Counted from the stretch's first letter, positions 1-8,960 are shown. The stretch: DNA of 13,910 nucleotides from Deltaproteobacteria bacterium (GCA_021799555.1 JAJZAG010000060.1:1-13910); one strand, 5' to 3'. Numbers and translations are program-made. The notes: generated by a model not told the origin, from the letters alone.

Positions 1-138
1 ACGCGCCGATCAAGGCATCGACCTGACCCCTGACCCCTTTCCGCACGGGGAGGGGAACCTGAACGCGGAACGCGCCGATCAAGGCATCGACCTGACCCCT
101 GAATCCTTTCCGCACGGGGAGGGGGACCGGAGCGCGGA
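1..138 (+). repeat. Two-copy 69-base tandem repeat inside the open mutS frame
   Basis: Bases 1-69 and 70-138 match at 64 of 69 positions by eye (differences at 34, 35, 56, 60 and 63 of copy 1). The period is 23 codons, so the repeat keeps the mutS frame; the other two forward frames contain TGA inside the unit. Each copy has a wobble-tolerant hairpin (34-55 and 103-124) with C-rich and G-rich arms. The peptide contains LTPDPFPHGEG, which resembles spurious translations of intergenic palindromic repeats seen in high-GC genomes (recollection, not a search). Copy 1 may extend left of the window. Confidence -1.
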
Positions 139-2527
139 GGGCGCTGACGCGCGAGGCGAGCGGGCGGCGGGGCAGCGCACTCTCGCGGGGGGAGCGGGTA
201 TCAGCAGCGGTCAGGCGCAGCGCCGGCCACCCGAGGACCGGGAGGGCATGATCGGCGCCGGCGGACATGGCGCGTTGCCGGACAGCAGGAGCCGGGTTCA
301 GGAAAAAGGGACTGCGGAAATGGCGCGGGGTCCCACTGCGAGCGGCGGGTACGCGGTTGCGGCGGTTGACGTCTCAACCGGCGAGTTTGTCGCGGCGCGG
401 ATCTCGAATCGGCACGCAATTGCCGAAGAGCTTGCGCGGCTTGCGCCGCGCGAGGTCGTCTATCCGGCGGGAGACGCGGAACTTAAAGCGCTACTTGAAG
501 AATATCCGGCGCCGGTCACTGCGCTCACGGCGGGCGCGCAACCGGGCGAAGCGGCGCGCGCGGCACTCTTGCGGCGCTTTGACGCCGGCGCGATCGCCGG
601 GCTCGCGCCGCCGATCGTTCGCGCGGCGGGCGCGGCGCTCGGGTATCTCGAAGCGAATTTCGGCAGCGATTTGGCGCATCTCGCGCCACCGGCGGTCTAT
701 CGCGCCGCCGAATTCATGATGGTCGATGAAACCACGCGGCGGCATCTCGAACTGGTCGCTTCGAGCGACGGCGCGCGCCGCGGATCGCTGCTCGCGATCC
801 TCGACGAGACGGTCACGGCGGCCGGCGCGCGCACGTTGGCCAACTGGATCGTCTATCCGCTGCTCGATCTCGGGGCGATCGCCGATCGGCACGACGCGGT
901 CGGCGAGCTGTTCGATTGCGATCTGGGCGGCGTGGTCGATAGCTCGCTCAAGCGAATCGGCGACCTCGAGCGGACCGCCGGGCGAATCGGCGCGATGCGG
1001 GCGTCGCCGCGCGATTGTGTGCGCCTGGGCGGCGCGCTCGAAGCGGCGGCCGCGCTGCGCGACTGGATGGGCGCGCGCAAATGCCCGATGCTGCGCGAGC
1101 TCGCGGCGCGGATCGCGCCCGACCCCGCGCTCGCACCGCTGATCGCGGCGACGCTCGGCGACGAGCCGCCGGTGAATCCGCGCGACGGCAATGTGATCCG
1201 CGCGGGCTTCAGCGCCGAAGTCGACGAGCTGCGCGGACTCGCTTCGGGCGCGCGCGGCGTGCTTGCGCGGCTCGAAGTCTCCGAGCGCGAGCGGACCGGA
1301 ATACCGTCGCTCAAAGTCCGCTACAACAACGTCTTCGGCTACTATATCGAAGTCACCCGGACCCATCTCGAACGCGTGCCGGCGGATTATCAGCGCAAGC
1401 AGACGATCGCGGGCGGCGAACGCTTCACCACCGCGGCGCTCAAGGAGCTGGAGGGCAAGATCCTTTCCGCCGAAAGATCGCTCGGCGAACTCGAACTCCA
1501 GATTTTCACCCGCCTGCTGCGCGACCTGCAGGCGCATAGCGCCGCGATCCTCGCCGCCGCCCGCGCGATCGGCGAGTTCGACGCGCTCGCCTCGATGGCC
1601 AAAGTCGCGCGGCGGCGCGGCTACGTGCGGCCCGCGATGAACGCCTCGCGCCGGATCGTGATCCGCGACGGACGCCATCCGGTGCTCGAAGCCGGGATGC
1701 GGGCGGGCGAGTTCGTACCCAACGACCTCGAGGCCGATCCCGAGACGCGCCAGTTACTGCTGATCACGGGGCCGAACATGGCCGGCAAATCGACTTATCT
1801 GCGGCAGGTGGCGCTGATCGTGATAATGGCGCATATCGGCAGCTTCGTGCCGGCGACCGAAGCCGCGATCGGAATCGTTGATTCGGTGATGACTCGAATT
1901 GGCGCGCGCGACGAGCTGCGCCGCGGTGAATCGACCTTCATGGTCGAGATGAGCGAGACCGCGCGCCTGCTGGGCGGATTGACCGAGCGAAGCCTCTTGC
2001 TGCTCGACGAGGTCGGGCGCGGCACGAGCACGTTTGACGGGCTCGCGATCGCGTGGGCGGTCGCCGAATACCTGCACGACTCGGCGCGCGCCAAGGTGCT
2101 GTTCGCCACCCACTTCCACGAGCTGACCGACCTTGCACGCGAGCGTCCGCGCGTGAAGAATTTGAGCATGGCGGTGCGCGAGTGGGGTGGCGAGGTGTTG
2201 TTTCTGCGCCGGGTAATCGAAGAGCCGGCGTCGCGCAGCTACGGAATCGAGGTAGCGCGGATTGCCGGGCTGCCGGAATCGATTATCGCGCGCGCGCGCG
2301 AAATCCTGTCCAATCTCGAACAGGGCGAACTCGACGAATCGGGCGGCGTGCGGCTCGCCCATGAGCGGCGCGCCACACGCGCGTCGCCGCAGCTCGGACT
2401 GTTCGCCGCGGCGGAAAGCCGCGTGATCGACGAGTTGCGCGCGCTCGATATCGAGCGGATGACGCCGGTCGAGGCGTTGAGCGCGCTTGCGAGGTTGCGC
2501 GCGCGGCTCAAGAAGGACGGCGTCTGA
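2..2527 (+). CDS. mutS: DNA mismatch repair ATPase MutS, 5'-partial, with unusual N-terminal insert
   Basis: MutS binds mismatches as a dimer and recruits MutL in an ATP-dependent way. The frame has no stop from base 2, so 841 residues are visible and the true start lies left of the window or is internal (ATG 248 or ATG 320). From about residue 115 (base 344, GGYAVAAVDVSTGEF) it follows MutS domains II, III and IV (clamp) and V. The Walker A motif TGPNMAGKST is encoded at 1766-1795 with its lysine at 1787. Walker B LLDEVGRGTST has Asp-Glu at 2006-2011. The C-terminal tail includes QLGLF, as in full-length MutS. Residues 1 to about 114 do not look like domain I: no Phe-X-Glu mismatch-binding motif is seen, and the stretch is low complexity, rich in Gly, Arg, Ala and Pro, with a 23-residue tandem repeat. 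The ATPase core is intact. Family assignment is certain; the N-terminal structure is unresolved. Next gene is 33 bases downstream. Confidence -1.
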   Translation, partial: RADQGIDLTPDPFPHGEGNLNAERADQGIDLTPESFPHGEGDRSAEGADARGERAAGQRTLAGGAGISSGQAQRRPPEDREGMIGAGGHGALPDSRSRVQEKGTAEMARGPTASGGYAVAAVDVSTGEFVAARISNRHAIAEELARLAPREVVYPAGDAELKALLEEYPAPVTALTAGAQPGEAARAALLRRFDAGAIAGLAPPIVRAAGAALGYLEANFGSDLAHLAPPAVYRAAEFMMVDETTRRHLELVASSDGARRGSLLAILDETVTAAGARTLANWIVYPLLDLGAIADRHDAVGELFDCDLGGVVDSSLKRIGDLERTAGRIGAMRASPRDCVRLGGALEAAAALRDWMGARKCPMLRELAARIAPDPALAPLIAATLGDEPPVNPRDGNVIRAGFSAEVDELRGLASGARGVLARLEVSERERTGIPSLKVRYNNVFGYYIEVTRTHLERVPADYQRKQTIAGGERFTTAALKELEGKILSAERSLGELELQIFTRLLRDLQAHSAAILAAARAIGEFDALASMAKVARRRGYVRPAMNASRRIVIRDGRHPVLEAGMRAGEFVPNDLEADPETRQLLLITGPNMAGKSTYLRQVALIVIMAHIGSFVPATEAAIGIVDSVMTRIGARDELRRGESTFMVEMSETARLLGGLTERSLLLLDEVGRGTSTFDGLAIAWAVAEYLHDSARAKVLFATHFHELTDLARERPRVKNLSMAVREWGGEVLFLRRVIEEPASRSYGIEVARIAGLPESIIARAREILSNLEQGELDESGGVRLAHERRATRASPQLGLFAAAESRVIDELRALDIERMTPVEALSALARLRARLKKDGV
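305..322 (+). promoter_or_regulatory. Candidate internal ribosome binding site and ATG within mutS
   Basis: AAAGGGA at 305-311 sits 8 bases ahead of an in-frame ATG at 320, eight codons before MutS domain II begins. ATG 248 has GGAGGG almost abutting it, a poor spacing. If translation starts at 320, the product is a 735-residue MutS without domain I. This is only a candidate, because the frame stays open to the left edge and a fused long form is equally possible. Confidence -1.
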
Positions 2528-2560
2528 AGCCGCGATCGCGGCGGCGACGGCAAGGCGGCG

Positions 2561-3829
2561 GTGGTGAGGGAGACGGGAAAATCGCGGCGATATGCGGGCA
2601 GCGCCGCGATCGCGATTGCGGCGGGCGCGTTTGCGTGCGCGGTCGCGCGCGCGGCGAATCCTCCGGCGGCGCTGACGAAAGCCTCGCTTGCGCAGTCCGG
2701 ACCGGTCCGCGAGTTACGCTTCGGGTTTCAGGGCGGCGCGCCGCGCTGGAAAATCAGCGCGCACGGGCAGGAACTGTGGATCGACCTGCCGCACTGCGTA
2801 AGCGAGGTGCCGCCGCGCCCGCTCTTTGGCCGCGAGACGGCGCCGCTCGAAGCGGTGCGCGTGCTCGAGACGGCGGGCGCGGTCAGAATCGCCGTTCAGG
2901 TGGATGGAAAGATCGACTTCGCGATCGCGCGCCTGCGGCGTCATATCGTCCTGCGGGTCGCGCCCGCCGGCGCCGCGCCGAACCTCGCCGCCGCGCTGCT
3001 GACGATGCGCGAGTCGCCGGCGCGTGGCGCTCGGTCCGCGCCGCAGCGCGCCGAAGCGGGGGCGGTTCCGCGCGCCGCCGCGATCGCGCCCGCCGCCGCG
3101 GCAACTGCCCGGAGCGCGCCGATCCGGGGGCATCCGCTCGTCATGATCGATCCCGGCCACGGCGGCTTCGACCCGGGAACCAGCTCGGCGAGCGGGCTTC
3201 AGGAAAAGACCTTGGCGTTAGAGATCGCGCTACGGCTGCGCGCGGCGCTCGAAGCGCGCGGAATCAGCGTTGCGATGACGCGGACTACCGACGTATTCAT
3301 ACCGCTGGCCGGCCGCACCCGGATCGCGAACGAAGCGGGCGCGGACCTGTTTGTTTCGATCCATCTGAATTCGAGTCCGAATCCGGCCGCGAGCGGAATC
3401 GAGGTCTATTACCTCAACAACACCACCGATCGGGCGACGATCCGGCTTGCGCGGATGGAAAACGCGCAGGCGGGCGGCGGCTATGGCGCGCTGCAGGCAC
3501 CCAACTTAAACTATATCCTGACCGACTTGCGGCAGAACTATAAGGCGAACGAAGCGGTTGCCGTGGCGCGAATGATCGACGCGCAGGCGGTGGCGGACTT
3601 GGACGCGAATTTCAACCTCGAGGTGGGCGCGCTGGGAGCGAAGATGGGGCCGTTCTATGTGCTGGTCGGCGCACGGATGCCGGCGGTGCTGGTCGAGTGC
3701 GGATTCCTGTCCAATCCGGCCGAGGCGCAGAGGCTTGAGTCCGCGCGTTATCAGCAGGTGCTCGCCGGCGCGATCGCCGCGGCGATAGCGCATTACTTCA
3801 ACGCCGACGCCGCGGTGGGCAATCTGTGA
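2561..3829 (+). CDS. amiC: N-acetylmuramoyl-L-alanine amidase, AMIN plus Amidase_3, periplasmic
   Basis: This zinc amidase cleaves the amide bond between MurNAc and the stem peptide and helps split septal peptidoglycan at cell separation. The 422 residues read as follows: a signal peptide at about 8-32 (basic n-region, alanine-rich core, cleavage near ARAA), an AMIN septum-targeting domain at about 45-135, an Ala/Arg/Pro-rich linker at about 148-190, and the Amidase_3 catalytic domain at about 191-413. Expected metal ligands are His200 (DPGHGG), Glu215 and His268 (SIHLNSS); the catalytic glutamate is Glu379 (VECGFLSN). The start is GTG at 2561, with an immediately following GTG at 2564; AAGG at 2552-2555 fits either. 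The stop overlaps the glnD start. AmiC and AmiA/B types differ by the AMIN domain, so the symbol is a domain-based choice. Confidence -1.
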   Translation: MVRETGKSRRYAGSAAIAIAAGAFACAVARAANPPAALTKASLAQSGPVRELRFGFQGGAPRWKISAHGQELWIDLPHCVSEVPPRPLFGRETAPLEAVRVLETAGAVRIAVQVDGKIDFAIARLRRHIVLRVAPAGAAPNLAAALLTMRESPARGARSAPQRAEAGAVPRAAAIAPAAAATARSAPIRGHPLVMIDPGHGGFDPGTSSASGLQEKTLALEIALRLRAALEARGISVAMTRTTDVFIPLAGRTRIANEAGADLFVSIHLNSSPNPAASGIEVYYLNNTTDRATIRLARMENAQAGGGYGALQAPNLNYILTDLRQNYKANEAVAVARMIDAQAVADLDANFNLEVGALGAKMGPFYVLVGARMPAVLVECGFLSNPAEAQRLESARYQQVLAGAIAAAIAHYFNADAAVGNL

Positions 3830-6570
3830 GTATCGCGCCGCGCACCGAAGCCGCGCGTCCGGCGCGCCGTCCGGCGCCGCGCGGCGAGGATTTCCTGCTC
3901 CGCGAATTCGAGGCCTCGCGCACACCGGGGCAGACCGCGCGCACGTATATCGAGTCGGTGCGCACGGAGCTGGCCGAGGCGCACTATGGCGGCGCCAGCG
4001 GCGGCGAGATCGTGCGGCTGTACACGGCGGCGATGGACGATCTGCTGCGCGCGCTGTTCCGCTACGCGGACGCCGAGCACGGCCGGCGCTTTCCCAAACT
4101 CAACCAGAGAATCGCGATCGTCGCGCGCGGCGGCTACGGACGCAGCGAGCTTAATCCGCAATCGGACGTCGATCTGTTGTTCCTGCATGACTACAAGCGC
4201 GGGCCATACGCCGAGATTGTCACCGAGATCATCCTGCACGCGATGTGGGACGCCGGGCTCGTCGTCGGCCAGGGCGTACGCACCGCGCGCGAATGCGTGC
4301 GGCTGGCGGGTGACGACTTCAAGGAAAAGACCGCGCTGCTCGACGCGCGCTTTCTGGGGGGCGACGAAAAGCTCTACGCGGAACTCGACAAGCTGCTCGT
4401 CGCCGAGGTGTTAAACCGTAACCAGCAGAAATTCTTCAAGGCCAAGCTCGAAGAGAGCCGCGAGCGCCACGCGAAATACGGCGACTCGATCTACCTGCTG
4501 GAACCGCAGATCAAGGAAGGCGAAGGCGGACTGCGCGACCTGCACACGGCAATGTGGCTGGCGAAGGTCAAGTACAAAGTCCGTTCGCTCGACGAGCTGG
4601 TGCAAAAGGCGGTTATCACCGGCGACGAGCGCGACGCCGTGGTCGAGGCGCGCGACTTCCTGTGGCGGGTGCGCAACTCGCTGCACTTCATCACCGGGCG
4701 GCACTTCGACCAGCTCAGCTTCGAGATGCAGGAGCGGATCGAGCCGATGCTGGGGCTGCGGCCGATCGAAGGCCAGACGGCGGGATCGGCGCTGATGCGG
4801 GCGTACTATCAGCACGCGAGCACGATCTATCAATTCGCCGAAGGACTGATCGCGCGGGTGGTCGAGGGACCCACGGCGCGCGGGTTTTTACGCCGCACTC
4901 CCGTCAGGCAAATCCGGCCGGGCGTTCTGGTGCAGCAGAAGGTGCTCGCGATCGGCGACCCGGATTTATTCCGGGATGACCCGCTCAACATGATCGCGAT
5001 CTATGCCGATTGCCAGGCGCAGGAAGTCGAGCTGTCGGGCAGCGCGTATCAGCTCGTGCGCGATAACCTGGGACGGATCGACGATGCGATGCGGCGCAAT
5101 CCGGCGACCGGAAAGGCGCTCATGCAGATTTTGTCGCATCGCGGGCGGGTCGCCGACACGCTCGAGGCGATGCATCGCGCGGGCGTGCTCGGCGCAATCA
5201 TCCCCGAGTTCGGAAACCTGTACGCGCGCGTGTTGCACGACCTTTACCATATTTACACCGTGGACCGGCATTCGCTGGTGGCGGTGCGCGAGCTCGAACG
5301 CTTGCGCGCGGGCGAGTTCAAGGAAACGACCCCGCTCTTGACCGAAGTCGCGCGCGAGCTCGATTGCCTGCCGCTCGTTTTCCTCGCTCTGTTGCTGCAC
5401 GATATCGGCAAGGGCCACGGCCACGACCATCACGAACTCGGCGCGACGCTCACCGCGGAGGTCTCGAAGCGGCTGGGGCTGGATCCCGAGGAAATCGATC
5501 TGGTGGTCTTCCTGGTGCGAAACCATCTGATGATGTCGCAGGTGGCGCAGAAGGGCGATCTCGACGATCAGCGCACGATCGACGAATTCGCGCGGCAGGT
5601 CGGCTCGATCGATCGGCTGAAGGCGCTCTACCTTTTGACATACGCGGACATGCGCGCGGTCGCGCCCAAGGTTTACAACAACTGGCGCGACATGCTGCTG
5701 AGCGATCTCTATATGCGCGCTCTCAAGATCATGGAGCAGGGCGATCGCGAGGCGGTCGATCCCGCGCGCCGGCTGGCGACGGTCAAGAACGCGGTGCGCG
5801 AAACGCTGGCGCCCTCGGGCGCTGCGGCGGGCGAGATCGAGGCGTTTCTGGCCGAGATGCCCGAGCGCTATTTCTTTACCGTGCCGGAAGCCGATATCGC
5901 GCTGCACTTCGACCTGATGCGCGCGCTCGGCGACCGCCCCGCCGTGATGCGCCATCGCCATTTTCCCGATCTCGAATTCAGCGAGTTCATCGTCGTGACG
6001 CGCGACCGGCCGGGGCTGTTCTCGATGATCGCGGGCGCGCTCACCGCCAATAATCTCAACATCCTGTCCGCGCGCATAACGACCCGGGCGACCGGAATAG
6101 CGCTCGACGTGTTCCGCGTCTCGCATCTGATGGGCGCGGGCGCGATGGCGATGGAAGAAGACCGGTGGCAGCGGGTCCAGCGCGATCTCGAGCAGGCGGT
6201 AACCGGGGCGAAGGATATCGCGGAAATCGTCGCCGCGGCGCATCATGTGAAAAACGCCGGGCGCCGCTTCACCCGCCGCGTCGGCACCGAGGTCACGCTC
6301 GATAATCGCACCTCCGAGCAGTTCACGGTGCTCGATGTTTTCACGCAGGACCGCGTGGGGCTGCTCTTCACGATCACGCACACGCTGTTCGAGCTCGGGA
6401 TGATGATCCATCTGGCGCGCATCTCGACCAACGCCGATCAGGCGCTCGACGTGTTCTACTTGAGCGATCGTGACGGCGCGAAGATCACCGAACTCGCGCG
6501 GATGCGGCAGCTCAAGGAAAGCCTCGAGGCGCGCCTCGCTGAAAATCCGGCGCAAGGGAGCGCGGCTTGA
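3826..6570 (+). CDS. glnD: Bifunctional PII uridylyltransferase / uridylyl-removing enzyme GlnD
   Basis: GlnD senses glutamine. It uridylylates PII proteins when glutamine is low and removes UMP when it is high, controlling glutamine synthetase and nitrogen regulation in the cytosol. The 914 residues are the usual length. The nucleotidyltransferase domain has GGYGRSEL at 102-109 and the metal-binding SDVD at 113-116. A GlnD linker domain follows. The HD domain has LHDIGKG with His525-Asp526 and the downstream histidines of GHGHDHH. Two C-terminal ACT glutamine-sensing domains cover about 722-800 (RDRPGLFSMIAGAL) and about 835-905 (QDRVGLLFTITHTL). All key motifs look intact. The GTG start at 3826 forms a GTGA overlap with the amidase stop, implying translational coupling. 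No glnB or glnK lies in the window. Confidence -1.
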   Translation: MSIAPRTEAARPARRPAPRGEDFLLREFEASRTPGQTARTYIESVRTELAEAHYGGASGGEIVRLYTAAMDDLLRALFRYADAEHGRRFPKLNQRIAIVARGGYGRSELNPQSDVDLLFLHDYKRGPYAEIVTEIILHAMWDAGLVVGQGVRTARECVRLAGDDFKEKTALLDARFLGGDEKLYAELDKLLVAEVLNRNQQKFFKAKLEESRERHAKYGDSIYLLEPQIKEGEGGLRDLHTAMWLAKVKYKVRSLDELVQKAVITGDERDAVVEARDFLWRVRNSLHFITGRHFDQLSFEMQERIEPMLGLRPIEGQTAGSALMRAYYQHASTIYQFAEGLIARVVEGPTARGFLRRTPVRQIRPGVLVQQKVLAIGDPDLFRDDPLNMIAIYADCQAQEVELSGSAYQLVRDNLGRIDDAMRRNPATGKALMQILSHRGRVADTLEAMHRAGVLGAIIPEFGNLYARVLHDLYHIYTVDRHSLVAVRELERLRAGEFKETTPLLTEVARELDCLPLVFLALLLHDIGKGHGHDHHELGATLTAEVSKRLGLDPEEIDLVVFLVRNHLMMSQVAQKGDLDDQRTIDEFARQVGSIDRLKALYLLTYADMRAVAPKVYNNWRDMLLSDLYMRALKIMEQGDREAVDPARRLATVKNAVRETLAPSGAAAGEIEAFLAEMPERYFFTVPEADIALHFDLMRALGDRPAVMRHRHFPDLEFSEFIVVTRDRPGLFSMIAGALTANNLNILSARITTRATGIALDVFRVSHLMGAGAMAMEEDRWQRVQRDLEQAVTGAKDIAEIVAAAHHVKNAGRRFTRRVGTEVTLDNRTSEQFTVLDVFTQDRVGLLFTITHTLFELGMMIHLARISTNADQALDVFYLSDRDGAKITELARMRQLKESLEARLAENPAQGSAA

Positions 6571-7526
6571 GCGGCTTCGGCTGGGACGAATTGATTGACG
6601 CGCACCTGGCGCGGCAGGCGGCCGAGCGCGGGCTTGCGCGCCATTCGCTCGAGGCGTACGCGCGCGACCTGCGCGATTTCCACGAGTTTTGCGAACGGCG
6701 CGGCGCCGCGCCCGAAGATTTGGACGCCGCGCTGCTTACCGCCCATCTCGAAGAACTGGGCGCGCGCTACGCGGTCGCGACCCAGCGCCGTCATCTCGCA
6801 AGCATCCGCGGATTGGCGCGCGAGCTCGTCGAGCACAAGATTATCGAGCGCGACCCTGCGCCGTCGATCAAGCTCAGGGCGCATCCCCGCAAGCTCCCCC
6901 GCACTCTCTCGCGGCGCGACGTCGAGACGCTGATCGAGACGATCGACGCCTCGACGACGCGCGGACTGCGAGATCGTGCAATGCTCGAAGTCGGCTACGG
7001 ATGCGGTCTGCGGGTCTCGGAGCTGGTCGGGCTGAAGATGGCGCAGCTAAATCCGCGCGAAGGTCTCATCACGGCGTTCGGCAAGGGCGCCAAAGAGCGC
7101 TTGATTCCGTTAGGCGGTGCGGCCCGCCGCGCGCTGGCCGCCTATCTGAAGCGCCGTGACGAGGAATTCCGGGAGGCCGCCGGCGGCAAGCGCGCGCGCA
7201 GCGCGGCGATGCGGCGGACGAACGCGGTCTTCGTCACGCGGCTGGGCCGCGCGATGACGCGGCAGGGGTTTTTCAAGGCGCTCAAGGGTTGGGCGGCGTC
7301 CGACCCGCGCACCGCGTGGATCAGCCCGCACACGCTGCGCCACTGCTTCGCGACCCATCTGCTCGAGGGCGGCGCCGACCTGCGCGCGGTGCAGGAGATG
7401 CTCGGGCACAGCGATATTTCGACCACCCAGATTTATACGCACCTGACGCGCTCGCATCTGCGCAAAGCGCATCGCAACTTCCATCCGCGCGCGACTCGCG
7501 CGCAGGCCGAAAAAGGGACCGACTGA
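6567..7526 (+). CDS. xerD: Site-specific tyrosine recombinase, XerD type
   Basis: Xer recombinases resolve chromosome dimers at dif before division, usually as an XerC/XerD pair driven by FtsK. The 319 residues carry an N-terminal SAM-like core-binding domain at about 6-95 and the catalytic domain at about 112-305. The full catalytic set is visible: Arg149 (GLRVSEL), Lys173 (GKGAKER), His255 and Arg258 (HTLRH), His281 (LGHSDISTTQIY) and nucleophile Tyr290. The start is TTG at 6567, overlapping the glnD stop as TTGA, with AAGGGAG at 6554-6560 as ribosome site. A position inside a housekeeping operon fits a chromosomal Xer rather than a mobile-element integrase. XerC, or a single-Xer system, cannot be excluded without a dif search. 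Confidence -1.
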   Translation: MSGFGWDELIDAHLARQAAERGLARHSLEAYARDLRDFHEFCERRGAAPEDLDAALLTAHLEELGARYAVATQRRHLASIRGLARELVEHKIIERDPAPSIKLRAHPRKLPRTLSRRDVETLIETIDASTTRGLRDRAMLEVGYGCGLRVSELVGLKMAQLNPREGLITAFGKGAKERLIPLGGAARRALAAYLKRRDEEFREAAGGKRARSAAMRRTNAVFVTRLGRAMTRQGFFKALKGWAASDPRTAWISPHTLRHCFATHLLEGGADLRAVQEMLGHSDISTTQIYTHLTRSHLRKAHRNFHPRATRAQAEKGTD

Positions 7527-7527
7527 A

Positions 7528-8190
7528 TTGAGCAACTTGAACGGAACTCTCGCGACCATCTCGATCGTCGCCATCCCGATTCTGTTCGCGATTATCGCAC
7601 ACGAAGTGATGCACGGCGTCGTGGCGCTGAGCCTCGGCGACGATACGGCGCTGCGCGCGGGTCGGTTGACGCTCAACCCGATTTCGCACATCGATCTGTT
7701 CGGAACCATCATCCTGCCGTTCGCGCTCTATCTGGTCGGATTGCCTGTGCTTGGCTACGCCAAACCGGTGCCGGTTGATTTCCGCGTGCTGCGCGGAGGA
7801 CGCACCGGGATGCTGAAAGTGGCGGCGGCGGGGCCGCTAACGAACTTCACCCTGGCAATCGTAAGCGGGCTGGTGCTGCGAACGATCGCAGGGCAGATTT
7901 ACGGCCCCGGAGGCGCCACGATCGTCAGACCGCTCGCTCTGATGCTGCAAACCTCGGTGATCGTCAACGTCGAGCTGGGCGTATTCAACTTGTTTCCGCT
8001 GCTCCCGCTCGACGGGGGACGCGTGATGTACGCGATCCTGCCGATGGGCGCCGCGCGCGTCTATGCGCGCACCGAACGCTATGGCTTTCTGATCCTGCTG
8101 CTGCTTCTATACACGCATTGGATCGACGCCGCGATCAACCCGGTCATGAACACCGCGATCAATGCGATCTCGTGGATGGTGCGCCTGTGA
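7528..8190 (+). CDS. Site-2 protease family (M50) intramembrane zinc metalloprotease
   Basis: A 220-residue integral membrane protein with the M50 signature. HEVMH (His25, Glu26, His29) lies in the first membrane segment and the third zinc ligand is Asp162 in NLFPLLPLDGGR. Between them is AAGPLTNFTLA at about 100-110, typical of the family. Further hydrophobic segments lie at about 55-75, 98-120, 133-157 and 184-198. It lacks PDZ or CBS domains and belongs to the short YwhC-like group often found near scpAB; the substrate is unknown. The start is TTG at 7528, one base after the xerD stop, with AAAAGGGA at 7511-7518. The 3' end overlaps scpA by four bases. Confidence -1.
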   Translation: MSNLNGTLATISIVAIPILFAIIAHEVMHGVVALSLGDDTALRAGRLTLNPISHIDLFGTIILPFALYLVGLPVLGYAKPVPVDFRVLRGGRTGMLKVAAAGPLTNFTLAIVSGLVLRTIAGQIYGPGGATIVRPLALMLQTSVIVNVELGVFNLFPLLPLDGGRVMYAILPMGAARVYARTERYGFLILLLLLYTHWIDAAINPVMNTAINAISWMVRL

Positions 8191-8960
8191 GCGACGAATC
8201 GCATCCCACGCCCCGGCTCGAAGCGGACGGCTCGCCGCGCTTCAAGCTGCCAATTTACGAAGGGCCGCTCGATCTGCTTCTGCACCTGCTCAAACGCGCG
8301 GAGCTCGATCCGCACGACGTCGCCGCCAGCATCATCACCGAGCAGTACCTCGCCTATCTGGAATTGCTCGATCAACTGAATCTCGACGTCGCGGGCGAGT
8401 ACCTCGTAATGGCGGCGACGCTGCTCCTGATCAAATCGTTCTCGACGCTGCCGCATCCGGAACTTGCCGACACCGAGGAAGCCGAGGAGCTCAAGCGCGA
8501 TCTGGTCGCGCGGCTGCTCGAATACCAGCGCTATCGCGAAGCGGCCGAGAAGCTCGGCGAGCGCGCGATCCTCGGACGCGACGTGTGCGCGGCCAAAGGC
8601 GAGCCGGTGCCCGACGCCGAAAGCGACGCGAGGCGCTTCACCGTATCGATCTTCGACCTGGTCGAGGCGATGGGCGCGGTGCTGAGGCGCATCGCCGATG
8701 CAACTCCGCGCGCAATCGTGCTGCGCGATATACCCGTGGCCGAGTGTATTCCGGCAATTCGCGCCGCCCTCGAAGGCGGGCGCACGGTCGAGTTCACCGC
8801 GCTATTCAGAGATTTGCGCGACCGCCCGATGGTTATCGCAACGTTCATGGCGATACTCGAGCTGATTCGGCGCGGTGAAATCGCCGCATGGCAGGACGAA
8901 CGCTACGGACCGATCATGCTCGAGCGCCGCGGACAAAGCGCCGGCGCGCAACCCGGCTGA
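8187..8960 (+). CDS. scpA: Segregation and condensation protein A (kleisin)
   Basis: ScpA is the kleisin that bridges SMC heads and binds ScpB in the bacterial condensin needed for chromosome compaction and segregation. From GTG 8187 the product is 257 residues, a normal length. The N-terminal SMC-binding region begins at about residue 20 with the family hallmark YEGPLDLLLHLLKR, followed by DVAGEYLVMAATLLLIKS. A variable middle with EYQRYREAAEKL follows, then a C-terminal winged helix at about 180-245 (FTALFRDLRDRPMVIATFMAILEL). The frame stays open to 8118, but GTG 8187 is chosen because it makes a GTGA overlap with the M50 stop and matches the usual family start. A scpB gene follows 23 bases on. 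Confidence -1.
   Translation: MSDESHPTPRLEADGSPRFKLPIYEGPLDLLLHLLKRAELDPHDVAASIITEQYLAYLELLDQLNLDVAGEYLVMAATLLLIKSFSTLPHPELADTEEAEELKRDLVARLLEYQRYREAAEKLGERAILGRDVCAAKGEPVPDAESDARRFTVSIFDLVEAMGAVLRRIADATPRAIVLRDIPVAECIPAIRAALEGGRTVEFTALFRDLRDRPMVIATFMAILELIRRGEIAAWQDERYGPIMLERRGQSAGAQPG

Noticed and set aside
491..1678. Long minus-strand open frame of about 395 residues opposite mutS, and a similar 529-residue one opposite glnD at 4966-6555.
   Set aside because: Both lie wholly antisense to well-conserved genes, are Arg/Ala-rich and show no family motif; long antisense frames are expected at this GC content.
6567..7526. Tyrosine recombinase as evidence of an integrated mobile element.
   Set aside because: It is embedded by overlap in a housekeeping operon, is XerD-like along its length, and no att repeats, tRNA or cargo genes are nearby.
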